From positions 1 through 37,065 of the forward strand of contig CANOEC010000038.1 of the NCBI GenBank assembly GCA_947564735.1: DNA of 37,065 bases. The letters are read 5' to 3'. Source of the DNA: an uncultured Lachnospiraceae bacterium. GTDB taxonomy: Bacteria; Bacillota; Clostridia; Lachnospirales; Lachnospiraceae. A program made the translations under genes and the position numbers. Positions within the stretch are counted from its first letter, which is position 1. The number at the start of each line of letters is the position of its first letter. This document shows, in pieces, positions 15,575-23,997 of the stretch. Under the pieces are notes generated by a model. The model saw only the letters and a program-made list of their open reading frames with translations, did not search any database and was not told where the DNA came from.

Positions 15575-16798
15575 ATTCCTTTCAATTTTTTTCACCAACC
15601 TGTCTATCCTATATCGCGCCATCCTGTCGCACTCTATCTCTTCACAATATTTTAAAAATCTGTCACGGTCTGCACAATATAGTATGCGCATCACGTTATA
15701 ACAAGTTTCATATTTATCATCGCTCATATCTGCAACCGGAAAAAATTTTATATGATACAATTTATCCAAGTGCTTGTGCACTATTTTTCTATCCTCATTA
15801 TCTTCATAGCATTTTCTCAGCTCGTATGAATATTCAAAGGTTTTTCTATCAGATGCTGTCAGGCTGCACAGATTATCAATACAAAAAACAATTGCCTCTT
15901 CTCTGACGATAGCGCGTATCTTATCATATATCCTTTTTATTTCTATTGACGATATGTCTAAAACATCAGCGTCAAAGGATAAAAAACTTTTGTGCCCGCT
16001 TGAAACGGTTTCCATCATCATGTGATATAATTTTTTTTCATATCGCGCAAGAACTACGGAATCATCTTCTTCTAAGATTTTACTATAACGCACATATGCA
16101 TCGGTTGTACTATTTAACTCTCCTATGGTAACTACTGAGTCAAGATTTTTTTCCCATTGCTCCAATAGCTTTTTTACTTCCAAATCCGTCATATATGCAA
16201 CGGGTTTCGTTCCTACCTCCAAAAAGACTTGGTACTCTGCCTTTATCAGTTCCTCATCCAAATCCCTCTCATTATTATAATATTTTAAAAGCAACCTGAA
16301 CAATCCCATGCCGCTTCTGATTCCCGATAAATAGTTATTTATGATACGGTGCTCCAAATGATTATGAAGCTGCTCTAAGATTCTTTTTTCTGGTGATTTC
16401 TTCTCATTTGCAGCCGACGTTTTTTGATTGTCACTATCATATAGGTTCTCAATAGATTCCGTAGCAATGGCAAAACATATCAGACGGACATCTTTTTTAA
16501 ACTCCTCATTCTTTATTGACTGAATATGCACCATAACATCATCATAGAAATTTTGTGCTTTCTGAAGCGTCCTAAGATTTTTCACATGATGCTTTTTTAA
16601 AAAGTCCTGCATAAAAAATGCATTGATTCCTAACTTTCCCCAGTTAATTTTAGAAGGTATTTCTGTTATATGATATGTCCTGTCAATCACTTTTTCTTCA
16701 TATTTCTGCAGTATCGCCTTTTCATCCGTATTCATTGCATTTTCATTTACTAAAATGATAACTTTCACATAATTACACTTTTTTAGCTCTTCGATCAC
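15569..16798 (-). CDS. C-terminal part of a split KAP-like P-loop ATPase
   Basis: The 409-aa frame starts at GTG 16798, overlapping the TGA of the upstream half as GTGA. Its opening MIEELKKCNYVKVIILVNEN is the helix and sensor strand that directly follow the Walker B motif in KAP-family NTPases, so it cannot be a complete protein. The rest is charged, helical and unrecognised, with VKKLLEQWEKNL and LVKKIERN-type segments. One extra base in the GGGG run at 16798-16801 would join both halves into a protein of about 550 aa. Either the gene is a frameshifted pseudogene, the halves are made separately through the GTGA overlap, or the run was undercounted. KAP ATPases often belong to phage-defence genes, but the role is unproven. 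Confidence 0.7.
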   Translation of the reverse strand: MIEELKKCNYVKVIILVNENAMNTDEKAILQKYEEKVIDRTYHITEIPSKINWGKLGINAFFMQDFLKKHHVKNLRTLQKAQNFYDDVMVHIQSIKNEEFKKDVRLICFAIATESIENLYDSDNQKTSAANEKKSPEKRILEQLHNHLEHRIINNYLSGIRSGMGLFRLLLKYYNNERDLDEELIKAEYQVFLEVGTKPVAYMTDLEVKKLLEQWEKNLDSVVTIGELNSTTDAYVRYSKILEEDDSVVLARYEKKLYHMMMETVSSGHKSFLSFDADVLDISSIEIKRIYDKIRAIVREEAIVFCIDNLCSLTASDRKTFEYSYELRKCYEDNEDRKIVHKHLDKLYHIKFFPVADMSDDKYETCYNVMRILYCADRDRFLKYCEEIECDRMARYRIDRLVKKIERNL

Positions 16799-17226
16799 CC
16801 CATAATCTCTTCCAGATTTATATTGCTGCTCGTGCGCTCTAAATCGTCAATCACAATATAATGCCAAGTTCTGAATCCCCGTGAAAATGTTACAAATAAT
16901 TCTTTCGCATCTATGAAACCATAAAGAAGCTCCTTAGCTGCATCGGCTTTGTCTGAAAATTGTGATAAATGATTGGAGAGTTTATCTGCTTTTTTTGAAA
17001 TATCAGGCAAACGTTTCCATCTTGTAAGCCGACAGATTATCTCATGGTATATCTGCTGGCTATTTTGCAATCCGAACATAGATATTTTACAGCAATTTTT
17101 TTGTTCATCCAGCACTTCATCAATTGCATATGTTTTTCCTATGCCCCATGCCCCGTCAAACATAATACATCTATATGGTAATTTATCTAATCCACCGACT
17201 ATATCTTTTATCCGACCCGCTTCCAT
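16795..17226 (-). CDS. N-terminal part of a split KAP-like P-loop ATPase
   Basis: The 143-aa frame contains Walker A at Gly25-Thr32 (FDGAWGIGKTYAID) and a Walker B with the KAP-type signature IVIDDLER near its end. It stops 12 residues later, inside the nucleotide-binding domain. The next frame continues the fold (see the downstream half). ATG 17226 has GAGGT six bases upstream. A 20-codon open frame upstream (17236-17298) is in phase, separated by a TGA, so the N-terminus may also be damaged. Intact relatives keep both motifs in one chain. A separate functional N-terminal peptide is unlikely. Confidence 0.7.
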   Translation of the reverse strand: MEAGRIKDIVGGLDKLPYRCIMFDGAWGIGKTYAIDEVLDEQKNCCKISMFGLQNSQQIYHEIICRLTRWKRLPDISKKADKLSNHLSQFSDKADAAKELLYGFIDAKELFVTFSRGFRTWHYIVIDDLERTSSNINLEEIMG

Positions 17227-17235
17227 AAACACACC

Positions 17236-17298
17236 TCACGCAGAATACATTTTCATATCAATCGCTTCACCATTCTTAACAGCGTTACTTCTAAACAT
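17236..17298 (-). other. 20-codon leader ORF before the split ATPase
   Basis: An ATG directly after AGGAGGGT opens a frame of 20 codons ending at a TGA ten bases before the ATPase start, and in phase with it. It may be a translated leader, or the true start of the ATPase separated by a nonsense change. AGGAGG is only 2-3 nt from the ATG, closer than ideal. Confidence 0.3.
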
Positions 17299-17395
17299 AC
17301 CCTCCTATTGAAATTTCACCTTTTCAAGAGCTCTGCCGGACGCCGCGTTATATACAAATGGCTCTTCCCAGCTCCGCAGAAAACATAGCGGAAAA

Positions 17396-17587
17396 CTACT
17401 GAGCATTCTTTTTGTTTTTCACATTTACCAATAAATTAATCGCACAGACACAGAGTAAAATAATCCCAACTGTCATGCTTTCACGATCTATAAAGTTTCT
17501 TACGATAAGAATGATACTTGCAATCACTCCTATCATAAAGCAAATAATGGCAACATCTGTACCTGTGATAGTTTTCTTTTCCTTCAT
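17396..17587 (-). CDS. small membrane protein, two helices
   Basis: The 63-aa protein has two hydrophobic helices (about 11-30 and 39-54) and basic ends, ending VKNKKNAQ. GGAAGG lies upstream of the ATG within a 6-bp gap after the preceding small membrane gene, so the two form an operon. No family is recognised. Such pairs are common as phage- or plasmid-derived accessory proteins or immunity-like peptides, but nothing here decides it. Confidence 0.65.
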   Translation of the reverse strand: MKEKKTITGTDVAIICFMIGVIASIILIVRNFIDRESMTVGIILLCVCAINLLVNVKNKKNAQ

Positions 17588-17593
17588 CGTGTT

Positions 17594-17797
17594 TTACCTT
17601 CCAAAGCTGGATTTTCCTTTCTTTCGCTTTATAGTATTACTTACAATCGAGAAAATGTAATCCACTATTCCCGCAATAACTCCTGCAATCATTGCATATT
17701 GAAAACCGATCCCATTTCCACGACTCAAATTAACGATAACCATTCCAACAAAAACCATAACAGCATATCCTAATGCCCTAATCAGATTTTCTTTCAT
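17594..17797 (-). CDS. small membrane protein, two helices
   Basis: The 67-aa protein has two membrane helices (about 7-24 and 34-52) and a basic C-terminal tail KRKKGKSSFGR, so both termini are probably cytoplasmic. AAGGAGA precedes the ATG by about 12 nt. It is the first gene of a two-gene unit with the next small membrane protein. No family is recognised. Confidence 0.65.
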   Translation of the reverse strand: MKENLIRALGYAVMVFVGMVIVNLSRGNGIGFQYAMIAGVIAGIVDYIFSIVSNTIKRKKGKSSFGR

Positions 17798-17879
17798 GTG
17801 TGATATATTCTCCTTTCCAACTTTCGATTTTTATTACTAATAGGATACCACACCCGCGCCCAATGTAAAGAAAAAGCAC

Positions 17880-18130
17880 TCAAATGGCAAATTCATATCG
17901 ATATTCTAAACTATCTTCTGATGTAGCTCTGTTTCTTCGTCCACCCCATTCACCAGTTAAATAAGTGCCTTTGCCGCTTCATACGCAAATCCATTTCTCC
18001 AATAATTCTTATTGATAATCCAACCAAGTTCTCCTGTGTCATTTTCAAAATACACGCTGACAGCGCCAATATGTACGTCATTATAGATAATTGCAAATTC
18101 TAAAAACGCCGGTCTTAATCCGGGTGTTAT
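17880..18130 (-). pseudogene. remnant of a RimJ/RimL-type GNAT acetyltransferase
   Basis: On the minus strand 57 codons up to a TAA at 17957 read as a GNAT fragment with FAIIYNDVHIGAVSVYF and GWIINKNYWRNGFAYEAAKA, the strand-4/acetyl-CoA-loop region. In another frame the following bases read a typical GNAT C-terminus ending SEDSLEYRYEFAI and a TGA at 17880. The middle of the fold is missing and the N-terminus ends at a stop codon, so this is a deleted, frameshifted relic. The rest of the 17798-18314 gap holds only an AT-rich upstream region for the next gene. Confidence 0.7.
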
Positions 18131-18314
18131 TTATGGAAATTATTATTTTTCACTATCTGGTTGATATTTACACCAATTTTATTCAACTGTCAAGCTCCCG
18201 GCTCAGTGACTTCGTGGAGAGGATTTATTGAAAATGTTATAAAAAATTTTCAACAGCAAAAACTTACTGATTTTATGTTATATTTTTACATAAGAGAAAA
18301 CAGGGAGGAATGTT

Positions 18315-19085
18315 ATGTTCTATCAGAATCTATTAGATGAAATTGTTGAAAAAAGCAACCTGATTTTCGGGGAGGATCTTACCGGCATCTATTTGCATGG
18401 TTCTTTGGCAATGGGGTGTTTCAACCCAGACAAAAGTGATATTGATTTAATCATTGTAATTAGAAACAGCATCACAGATATTCAGAAATTACAGTTTATG
18501 AATCATATTGTAGAATTGAATAAAACAGCTCCAAGGAAAGGAATTGAATTGAGTATTGTCAAGGAAGAATCTTGTAGAAACTTTCTTTATCCCACGCCAT
18601 TTGAATTACATTTTTCAAATGCGCATCTGCAATGGTTTATTGAGAACCCAACAGACTATATTCACAACATGAATGGTACAGATAAGGATTTGGCTGCGCA
18701 TTTTAAAATCATTAAGAAATATGGCGTTGTATTGCAAGGGAAAGCAATAAATGATGTATTCGCGGATGTACCGGAGAAAGACTATATTGACAGCATTTGG
18801 GGTGATGTTGAGGGCGCTAGGGAAGATATCTTGGACAATCCTGTTTACGTAATCCTAAATTTATGCAGGGTTGCAGCTTTTCTCAAAAACGATTTCATTC
18901 TTTCTAAAAAACAGGGCGGGGAATGGGCATTACAAAATCTTCCAATGCAATATCATACTTTAATTTCAAATGCAGTACAAAGTTATATAAGTGAAAATGA
19001 GATGAACTTAGATAATATGGAAGCGCAAAAATTTGCTGATGATATGTTGCAGATGATAAAAAATGTATTAAATCCTCAATTTTAG
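18315..19085 (+). CDS. nucleotidyltransferase of the ANT/AadA (DUF4111) type
   Basis: The 256-aa protein has a polymerase-beta-type nucleotidyltransferase core. LHGSLAMG followed by DKSDIDLIIVI (about residues 28-48) gives the GS and D-x-D metal-binding signature, and EL at about 78-80 may supply the third acidic residue. The C-terminal helical domain with ARE-D and NLCRVAAFL matches the DUF4111 partner domain of streptomycin/spectinomycin adenylyltransferases. GGGAGG lies upstream of the ATG. It is single and followed by gene debris. Many chromosomal homologues have no proven resistance role, so aminoglycoside modification is only a possibility. Confidence 0.82.
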   Translation: MFYQNLLDEIVEKSNLIFGEDLTGIYLHGSLAMGCFNPDKSDIDLIIVIRNSITDIQKLQFMNHIVELNKTAPRKGIELSIVKEESCRNFLYPTPFELHFSNAHLQWFIENPTDYIHNMNGTDKDLAAHFKIIKKYGVVLQGKAINDVFADVPEKDYIDSIWGDVEGAREDILDNPVYVILNLCRVAAFLKNDFILSKKQGGEWALQNLPMQYHTLISNAVQSYISENEMNLDNMEAQKFADDMLQMIKNVLNPQF

Positions 19086-19161
19086 GAATAGCAATGCCTT
19101 TTGCTCTGCGAATCAAAATCTTGTCCTACGGTTTTTATAACATCCCCTTCCACTGTCATAA

Positions 19162-19447
19162 TGCTTTTATGCTTAATGCCACAATTCGAAATGGGGTAAT
19201 AAATGAAATGGATGGGGCAATAAATGAGGTAATAAATGGGGCGATAAATATTTCCGCTACCGAACAGGCTGTTTTGTCTGTAATAAGGAAAAATGAAAAA
19301 ATTACAAAAGCGGAATTGCAGAAAGAAACCTCTCTTGGAAAAAGCACGATTGACCGGGCAATTAAAGCATTAAAGGAAAAACGCTTCATTGAGCGTGTCG
19401 GCTCTAATAAAACTGGTTATTGGAAAATTATAAATAGGGGGCTGTAA
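19162..19447 (+). pseudogene. winged-helix C-terminus of a lost AlbA_2/AAA_4-type ATP-binding protein
   Basis: The frame encodes a repeated Asn-Gly-Ala-Ile-Asn linker and then a winged helix (TEQAVLSVIRKNEKITKAEL, then LGKSTIDRAIKALKE, ERVGSNKTGYWKI). This tail is typical of the large divergent-AAA/AlbA_2 proteins, whose N-terminal 300-400 aa are missing here. Upstream codons back to 19094 are open but have no family sequence. The linker DNA consists of degenerate GGGRNAATAAATG units (19194-19250). It is probably the 3' remnant of a deleted gene. Confidence 0.6.
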
Positions 19448-19485
19448 AAAGTCCCCTTAACTGCTATAAATTTCCCCGATTGATG

Positions 19486-19611
19486 TTAAAGGGAATAAAT
19501 CAGGTCATGCAGCACTATTTCCTCTGCCCTGTCCCTAATGCTGTTCATCTTCTCATTACTTTCCTCGTCAATCTCCGTAAAATATTTCCATAAGGTTTCC
19601 GACAAAAGCAT
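19486..19611 (-). pseudogene. TnpV transposon-protein remnant
   Basis: On the minus strand 41 codons read LLSETLWKYFTEIDEESNEK joined directly to MNSIRDRAEEIVLHDLIYS and a TAA. These are the middle and C-terminal signatures of TnpV, a small protein of Tn4451-type and related mobilizable elements, with the roughly 25-30 residues between them deleted. No ribosome site precedes it. The flanking 19612-19733 reads in an open frame (ICGEWKLEDVVVKEEGDNPF) that I do not recognise. The remnant suggests a former element in this gap. Confidence 0.6.
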
Positions 19612-19733
19612 ATACGAATAAAAGGATTATCACCTTCTTCCTTTACCACAACATCTTCAAGTTTCCATTCACCACAAATGAGACTTCTGCTATGTCCCGG
19701 CTCAAATTCATCATGATTCCATATGGTTTGATA

Positions 19734-20705
19734 TTACATGTTCTTCCTATAGAAATCCTCCAGTTTGTCAAAAGGTATAATATCTTTTTGGTCGTAAAGG
19801 TCTGTATGAACGGCATCCAGAATCATCAGAAGTTCCTTATTCCCTGCATAAGGGTTATCCTTTATCATAGCCGCATACGCATCCCTGCTGAAATAACATG
19901 AGTGCGCCTTCTCTCCATGCATGACGAGAACTGCGCTTCTGATTTCATTACTGTACTGTAAAATCGGCATGTTAATAAAGGACAGGGCAGAGGTAGTATT
20001 CCATCCCTCGTTGGAATTAAGGGAACGCTCTGTATATCCCCTTTCCGTCTTATAATAATCATGGTAATCCTTGAGAAAGAAAGGTGCATCTTCAGGCACA
20101 GTTTCCACTACGCCGCCTGCCCTCTTGTAAGTGCCATTTTTATAATCCTCTGTGCGCTGTGCATTCAGGGTTTTCTTCATCTCATATCGGGCATCTGCAC
20201 TGTCCGCCTCGTCAAAATATCCTTTCGCATTAACCCTTGTCATATCGTACATGGTAGAAGCTACCGTTGCCTTAATACGGGTATCCATAGCCGCCGCATT
20301 GATTGCCATGCCGCCAAAACCACAGATTCCAAGAATGCCTATTTTTTCAGAATCAATGTTGTCCTGCGTGGAAAGAAAATCAACTGCCGCACAGAAATCT
20401 TCCGTGTTAATGTCAGGAGATGCCACATTCCTGACTTCACCGCCGCTTTCCCCGATAAAAGACGGATCAAACGCCAGCGTAATAAATCCCCTGCCTGCCA
20501 GTTCATTCGCATAAAGCCCTGCCGACTGTTCTTTGACTGCTCCAAAAGGTCCGGCAATGGCAATGGCGGGCATTTTACCGCCTGCGTTCTTAGGAGTATA
20601 TAAATCTCCAACAAGCGTAATTCCGTAACGGTTATGGAACTTCGCCTTTGTCCTTGTTACCTTGTCGCTTAATACAAATGAATATCCATCGTGTGCTGCT
20701 TTCAT
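19734..20705 (-). CDS. alpha/beta hydrolase, YcjY/dienelactone-hydrolase-like
   Basis: The 323-aa protein has the alpha/beta-hydrolase order: PAIAIAGPFGAVKEQSAG with the oxyanion region, GILGICGFGG as nucleophile elbow with Cys in place of Ser (as in dienelactone hydrolases), VLVMHGEKAHSCYFS on the strand before the acid, and DAVHTDLYD with the likely catalytic His. The long insert before the acid strand is typical of the YcjY group. AAGGAGA precedes the ATG. A 78-aa ORF lies 23 bp upstream on the same strand and a divergent LysR gene beyond it, so the two are probably its target operon. Substrate unknown. Confidence 0.85.
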   Translation of the reverse strand: MKAAHDGYSFVLSDKVTRTKAKFHNRYGITLVGDLYTPKNAGGKMPAIAIAGPFGAVKEQSAGLYANELAGRGFITLAFDPSFIGESGGEVRNVASPDINTEDFCAAVDFLSTQDNIDSEKIGILGICGFGGMAINAAAMDTRIKATVASTMYDMTRVNAKGYFDEADSADARYEMKKTLNAQRTEDYKNGTYKRAGGVVETVPEDAPFFLKDYHDYYKTERGYTERSLNSNEGWNTTSALSFINMPILQYSNEIRSAVLVMHGEKAHSCYFSRDAYAAMIKDNPYAGNKELLMILDAVHTDLYDQKDIIPFDKLEDFYRKNM

Positions 20706-20728
20706 TTCTTGAATTCTCCTTCATTTTG

Positions 20729-20965
20729 TTAAATAATATTTCCTTTTTCCATCTGATACATCAGGAAATCCAGACAGTCAATTCGTTTTTGTTCGGCATG
20801 TATATTGTCCAACAAGTTTTTCTTATGCATTCTCAAAATAAACTGCATTTCTTTTTCTTTCTTTTGTTCTGCCAGACACATACAGGTGTTGACTGTCGTT
20901 TCGTCACAACCTGCATCTATCAGATTTTGTTTCAATATTGCATTCTTATCTGATATGTTTGCCAT
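20729..20965 (-). CDS. small conserved-type protein of unknown function
   Basis: The 78-aa protein, MANISDKNAILKQNLIDAGC at its start, is charged and helical and contains three cysteines around residues 20-30 (DAGC, TCMC). GGAGG with an ideal spacer precedes the ATG. It is the first gene of the operon with the YcjY-like hydrolase and divergent from LysR. Short proteins of this look sit next to regulator/hydrolase genes in Clostridia, but I do not recognise a family. Confidence 0.7.
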   Translation of the reverse strand: MANISDKNAILKQNLIDAGCDETTVNTCMCLAEQKKEKEMQFILRMHKKNLLDNIHAEQKRIDCLDFLMYQMEKGNII

Positions 20966-21007
20966 TGATAAGACCTCCTGCGATTTATTATATTTGTGCT
21001 TGCGTAA

Positions 21008-21041
21008 GATATCAAATACTTATAACCTATAATTAGATATT
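21008..21041. promoter_or_regulatory. candidate LysR operator
   Basis: In the 111-bp gap between lysR and its divergent neighbours lies TTATA-ACC-TATAA (21020-21032), flanked by GATATC (21008) and GATAT (21036). LysR-type proteins bind such interrupted AT-rich dyads between divergent promoters. The match is by pattern only. Confidence 0.35.
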
Positions 21042-21076
21042 CGTTAATGGAATAACTGAAAGGTGGAATATTCATT

Positions 21077-21955
21077 ATGGAAATACGTGTTTTACAATAT
21101 TTTTTAGAGGCTGCAAGAGAAGAAAGCATTACAAGGGCGGCATCTGCCCTGCATATTTCCCAACCCACATTATCGAAGCAATTAAAAGATTTGGAAGAGG
21201 AATTAGGTAAGAAATTGTTTGTCCGAAGCAATTACAGTATAAAATTAACGGACGAGGGAATGCTGCTGCGAAAAAGAGCAGAGGATATTTTAGAGTTAGT
21301 AGATAAAACCATGACGGAGTTTCAGTCCTTGGGATTGGTCTTGGGCGGTGATGTTTATATCGGCTGTGCAGAATCCCACTTAATCAAATATTTGGCAAAT
21401 GTCATCAAGGAATTTCGACAGTCTTATCCCGGTTTTCGTTTTCATATCCAAAGCGGTAACACGGAACAGGTTACAGAACGTCTTGACAGAGGGCTTTTAG
21501 ATATGGCGGTTATTGTAGAACCGCCTAATATGGCACATTACAATTATATAGAAATCCCCGGCGTAGATACATGGGGTATCCTTATGTTAAAATCGCATCC
21601 GTTGGCTAAGAAAGAACACATTACCATTGATGACCTGAAAGATGTTGACTTAATTTGTTCCGAGCAGTCTATCAAAGCGGATATTCCAAGATGGTGCGGT
21701 CAAAAAGCTGATTCCCTCCACTATATCGGCTTTACCAATCTCTTTTACAATGGTTCTGTATTTGTGAAAGAAGGTCTTGGATGCATGCTCACTTTTGAAC
21801 ATCTGGCAGATACCGGAAATGACAGCGCGCTGTGCTTTCGTCCGCTTTTCCCGATATTGGAAAATAAGATGTATCTTATTTGGAAAAAGTATCAGGTATT
21901 TACGCCGATAGCTAAAATCTTTACAGATACATTAACAAGGCTGCTAACAGTATGA
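21077..21955 (+). CDS. LysR-family transcriptional regulator
   Basis: The 292-aa protein has the LysR N-terminal helix-turn-helix (LQYFLEAAREESITRAASAL, then SQPTLSKQLKDLEEELGKKLF) and the periplasmic-binding-like effector domain from about residue 90. The domain contains VLGGDVYIGCAES and LDMAVIVEP. AAAGGTGG precedes the ATG weakly. It is divergent from the small ORF and YcjY-like hydrolase, the usual LysR arrangement for activating a neighbour, and ends before a strong terminator. Confidence 0.92.
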   Translation: MEIRVLQYFLEAAREESITRAASALHISQPTLSKQLKDLEEELGKKLFVRSNYSIKLTDEGMLLRKRAEDILELVDKTMTEFQSLGLVLGGDVYIGCAESHLIKYLANVIKEFRQSYPGFRFHIQSGNTEQVTERLDRGLLDMAVIVEPPNMAHYNYIEIPGVDTWGILMLKSHPLAKKEHITIDDLKDVDLICSEQSIKADIPRWCGQKADSLHYIGFTNLFYNGSVFVKEGLGCMLTFEHLADTGNDSALCFRPLFPILENKMYLIWKKYQVFTPIAKIFTDTLTRLLTV

Positions 21956-21974
21956 CTGCTTGTGCATTACATTA

Positions 21975-22008
21975 ACCGAGGGGCTATCTTACCCCTCGGT
22001 CTTTGTTC
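21975..22008 (+). terminator. rho-independent terminator after lysR
   Basis: A 9-bp perfect stem ACCGAGGGG/CCCCTCGGT with an 8-nt loop, then CTTTGTT on the plus strand, 20 bp past the LysR stop. Confidence 0.85.
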
Positions 22009-22116
22009 TGTCGGTATTCTTTTTCAGTTCTATATTCTACATACATTTTGCAAAACCTCGAATACGGAAACTTGTTTGAGGAACAATAAATATTATTGGA
22101 TTAAGGAGATAAGCAT

Positions 22117-22962
22117 ATGTATCACTTCTTTTATGGCTGGTATTTCAAATGTCAGTCTGATGAACAGACTTTAGCGGTAATACCCGCTATTCACGGCACA
22201 GGATGCACACGTACGTGTTCTATCCAAATTATTATGGACAACAATGCATGGACGATTCCGTTTGCCGGAAATGCATTTCGGCGGAAAGGTAAGAATATTT
22301 CCATTGGAGAAAATCAATTTGGTGAAAAGGGAATCCGCCTGAAAATAGACACGCCGCAAATACGCATTCTGGGAAAATTACATTTCGGACGGCTATTTCC
22401 ATTAAAATATGATATTATGGGTCCGTTTGCGTTCGTACCGCTTATGGAATGCCGCCACAGCGTATGGAGTATGCGACATACAGTCACGGGAAATATGTCT
22501 GTCAATGGACGGATATATTCTTTTCAAAATGCTTTGGGATATTGGGAAGGCGACAGGGGGCGGTCATTTCCGAAAGAATATCTGTGGACGCAGTGCTTTT
22601 TTAAGAACGGGTCTTTAATGCTGTCTGTGGCTGATATCCCTATAGCGGGCATGCATTTTACAGGTATTATAGGAACAATATTGTGGCAGGGAAAAGAGTA
22701 CCGGCTGGCTACTTATCTGGGCGCAAGAGTTGTTCAGAATCACAGCAAAGCAGTTCGGGTCATACAAGGCGATCTGGAGTTAAATGTCCGGCTGACGGAA
22801 AACTCCGGACAGCCGCTGAAGGCTCCCACAAAGGGAACCATGATCAGGACAATCCGTGAAAGCGCATCCGGTAGGGCTTTCTATGAATTTAAAAAAAAGG
22901 GCTGTACCCTGTTTGCCTTTGAAACAGACAGGGCTTCTTTTGAATATGAATATTTATCCTAA
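22117..22962 (+). CDS. tocopherol-cyclase-family protein
   Basis: The 281-aa protein matches the tocopherol cyclase-like family (PF14249-type) in its layout: an N-terminal HxFxGW-like YHFFYGWYFK, the central GYWEGDRGRSFPKEYLWTQ, and the C-terminal barrel strands. In plants the enzyme closes the chroman ring of tocopherol. Clostridia make no tocopherol, so bacterial members must do something else, possibly on isoprenoid or lipid substrates. AAGGAG precedes the ATG, and about 110 bp separate it from the lysR terminator, so it has its own promoter. No prenyl-lipid genes are nearby. Family confidence is fair, function unknown. Confidence 0.75.
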   Translation: MYHFFYGWYFKCQSDEQTLAVIPAIHGTGCTRTCSIQIIMDNNAWTIPFAGNAFRRKGKNISIGENQFGEKGIRLKIDTPQIRILGKLHFGRLFPLKYDIMGPFAFVPLMECRHSVWSMRHTVTGNMSVNGRIYSFQNALGYWEGDRGRSFPKEYLWTQCFFKNGSLMLSVADIPIAGMHFTGIIGTILWQGKEYRLATYLGARVVQNHSKAVRVIQGDLELNVRLTENSGQPLKAPTKGTMIRTIRESASGRAFYEFKKKGCTLFAFETDRASFEYEYLS

Positions 22963-23003
22963 TTGTTTCTTTTGTTATTCTGCACGCCCCTGTTTACCCC
23001 ATT

Positions 23004-23024
23004 TTCCCCAGCATAGCTGGGGAA
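23004..23024. terminator. hairpin between convergent genes
   Basis: A 9-bp perfect stem TTCCCCAGC/GCTGGGGAA with a 3-nt loop lies between the end of the tocopherol-cyclase gene and the end of the surface-protein gene. A clear T run follows on neither strand, so it is only a probable stop signal. Confidence 0.45.
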
Positions 23025-23919
23025 TTAGGTTTCTCATTTATCGCTTTCTTCTTCCTGCCGATTCTTCTTACGAATGATAATATAAATAATCAGCACCAGT
23101 GCAATGAATATTGCCAGCCATAGGAAGTAACAAATGCCCAAAAAGGTCGGACAGATATGGCATAGACCACACTTCGCCGACGGTTTCCCAATGCCCTCCT
23201 GCATCTGGTAGAGGATTGCATATGTGGAGAAGGCTTCCGTCTGTATGGTGATGGTTTCCGGCGCATCATCCAAATCTTCCAAAAGAAGATATTCTCCCTC
23301 ATGCGCACGCATGATATAAAAATCTGCGGAAAGCTGTGCAAGCTCCTTTGGTATATCAAGGATGATTTCTACCGGTTCATTGGTTCCATGAATGGCATTC
23401 CAGTCCCCGTCACCAATCCTTATAAACATGGATATATCAACATACATACCCATGACCAGACCGGGGATTTCCTTCTGACAGTCTTCAATTCCTGCCCCAA
23501 TCACTGCCGCATCGTTCTTTGACACATTTTCGAGACGCTCCACATCAATGCGGATTTCAATGACCTGTCCCTGCTGCACCGACGCAAATTCTTCTTCCGA
23601 TAAAACGGCATGCGCCACGGCAGCGGCATCTGTCACCTTCGCCGTGCAGACAGCTTCATCCACGTTGTTCAGGGTAACGACCACAGCGCCTTTTCCGACA
23701 GGGTAGGTCAGGCTTTCCGGTGTAATACCCGTTGTCTGCGACTGTTCCTGCTCCACTGGCTGCTCTGTGGGCTGCTCTGTCTGTTGCGATGTTTCGATGT
23801 TTTCCGACTCCTTATCATCTTCCGGCTGTCTGTTATCTGATGTACCTGACTCCGTTCCCGGTCTGCGGCTCGGTGTTTCCGCAGACTGCGGCGTTAGCGG
23901 CGGTTTCGTCGGGCTTGAC

Positions 23920-23997
23920 GGCTGTGGCGTACTTGTCTGCGGCTCTGCAGGCTGTGGTGTACTTGTCTGCGGTTCTGCAGGCTGTGGTGTATCTGTT
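23920..23997 (-). repeat. 30-bp tandem repeat in the Pro/Thr stalk
   Basis: Two nearly identical 30-bp units and a partial third encode the decapeptide QPAEPQTSTP. It is a typical length-variable stalk of a surface protein. Confidence 0.8.

Noticed and set aside
16973-17311. 112-codon plus-strand frame over the ATPase gene
   Set aside because: It is antisense to clear Walker motifs and has no ribosome site.
19612-19733. Open minus-strand frame after the YcjY-like gene
   Set aside because: About 50 codons look protein-like, but I could assign no family and no start, so it is mentioned only in the TnpV entry.
20061-20603. 180-codon plus-strand frame over the YcjY-like gene
   Set aside because: It is a shadow of the hydrolase, cysteine rich and without a start signal.
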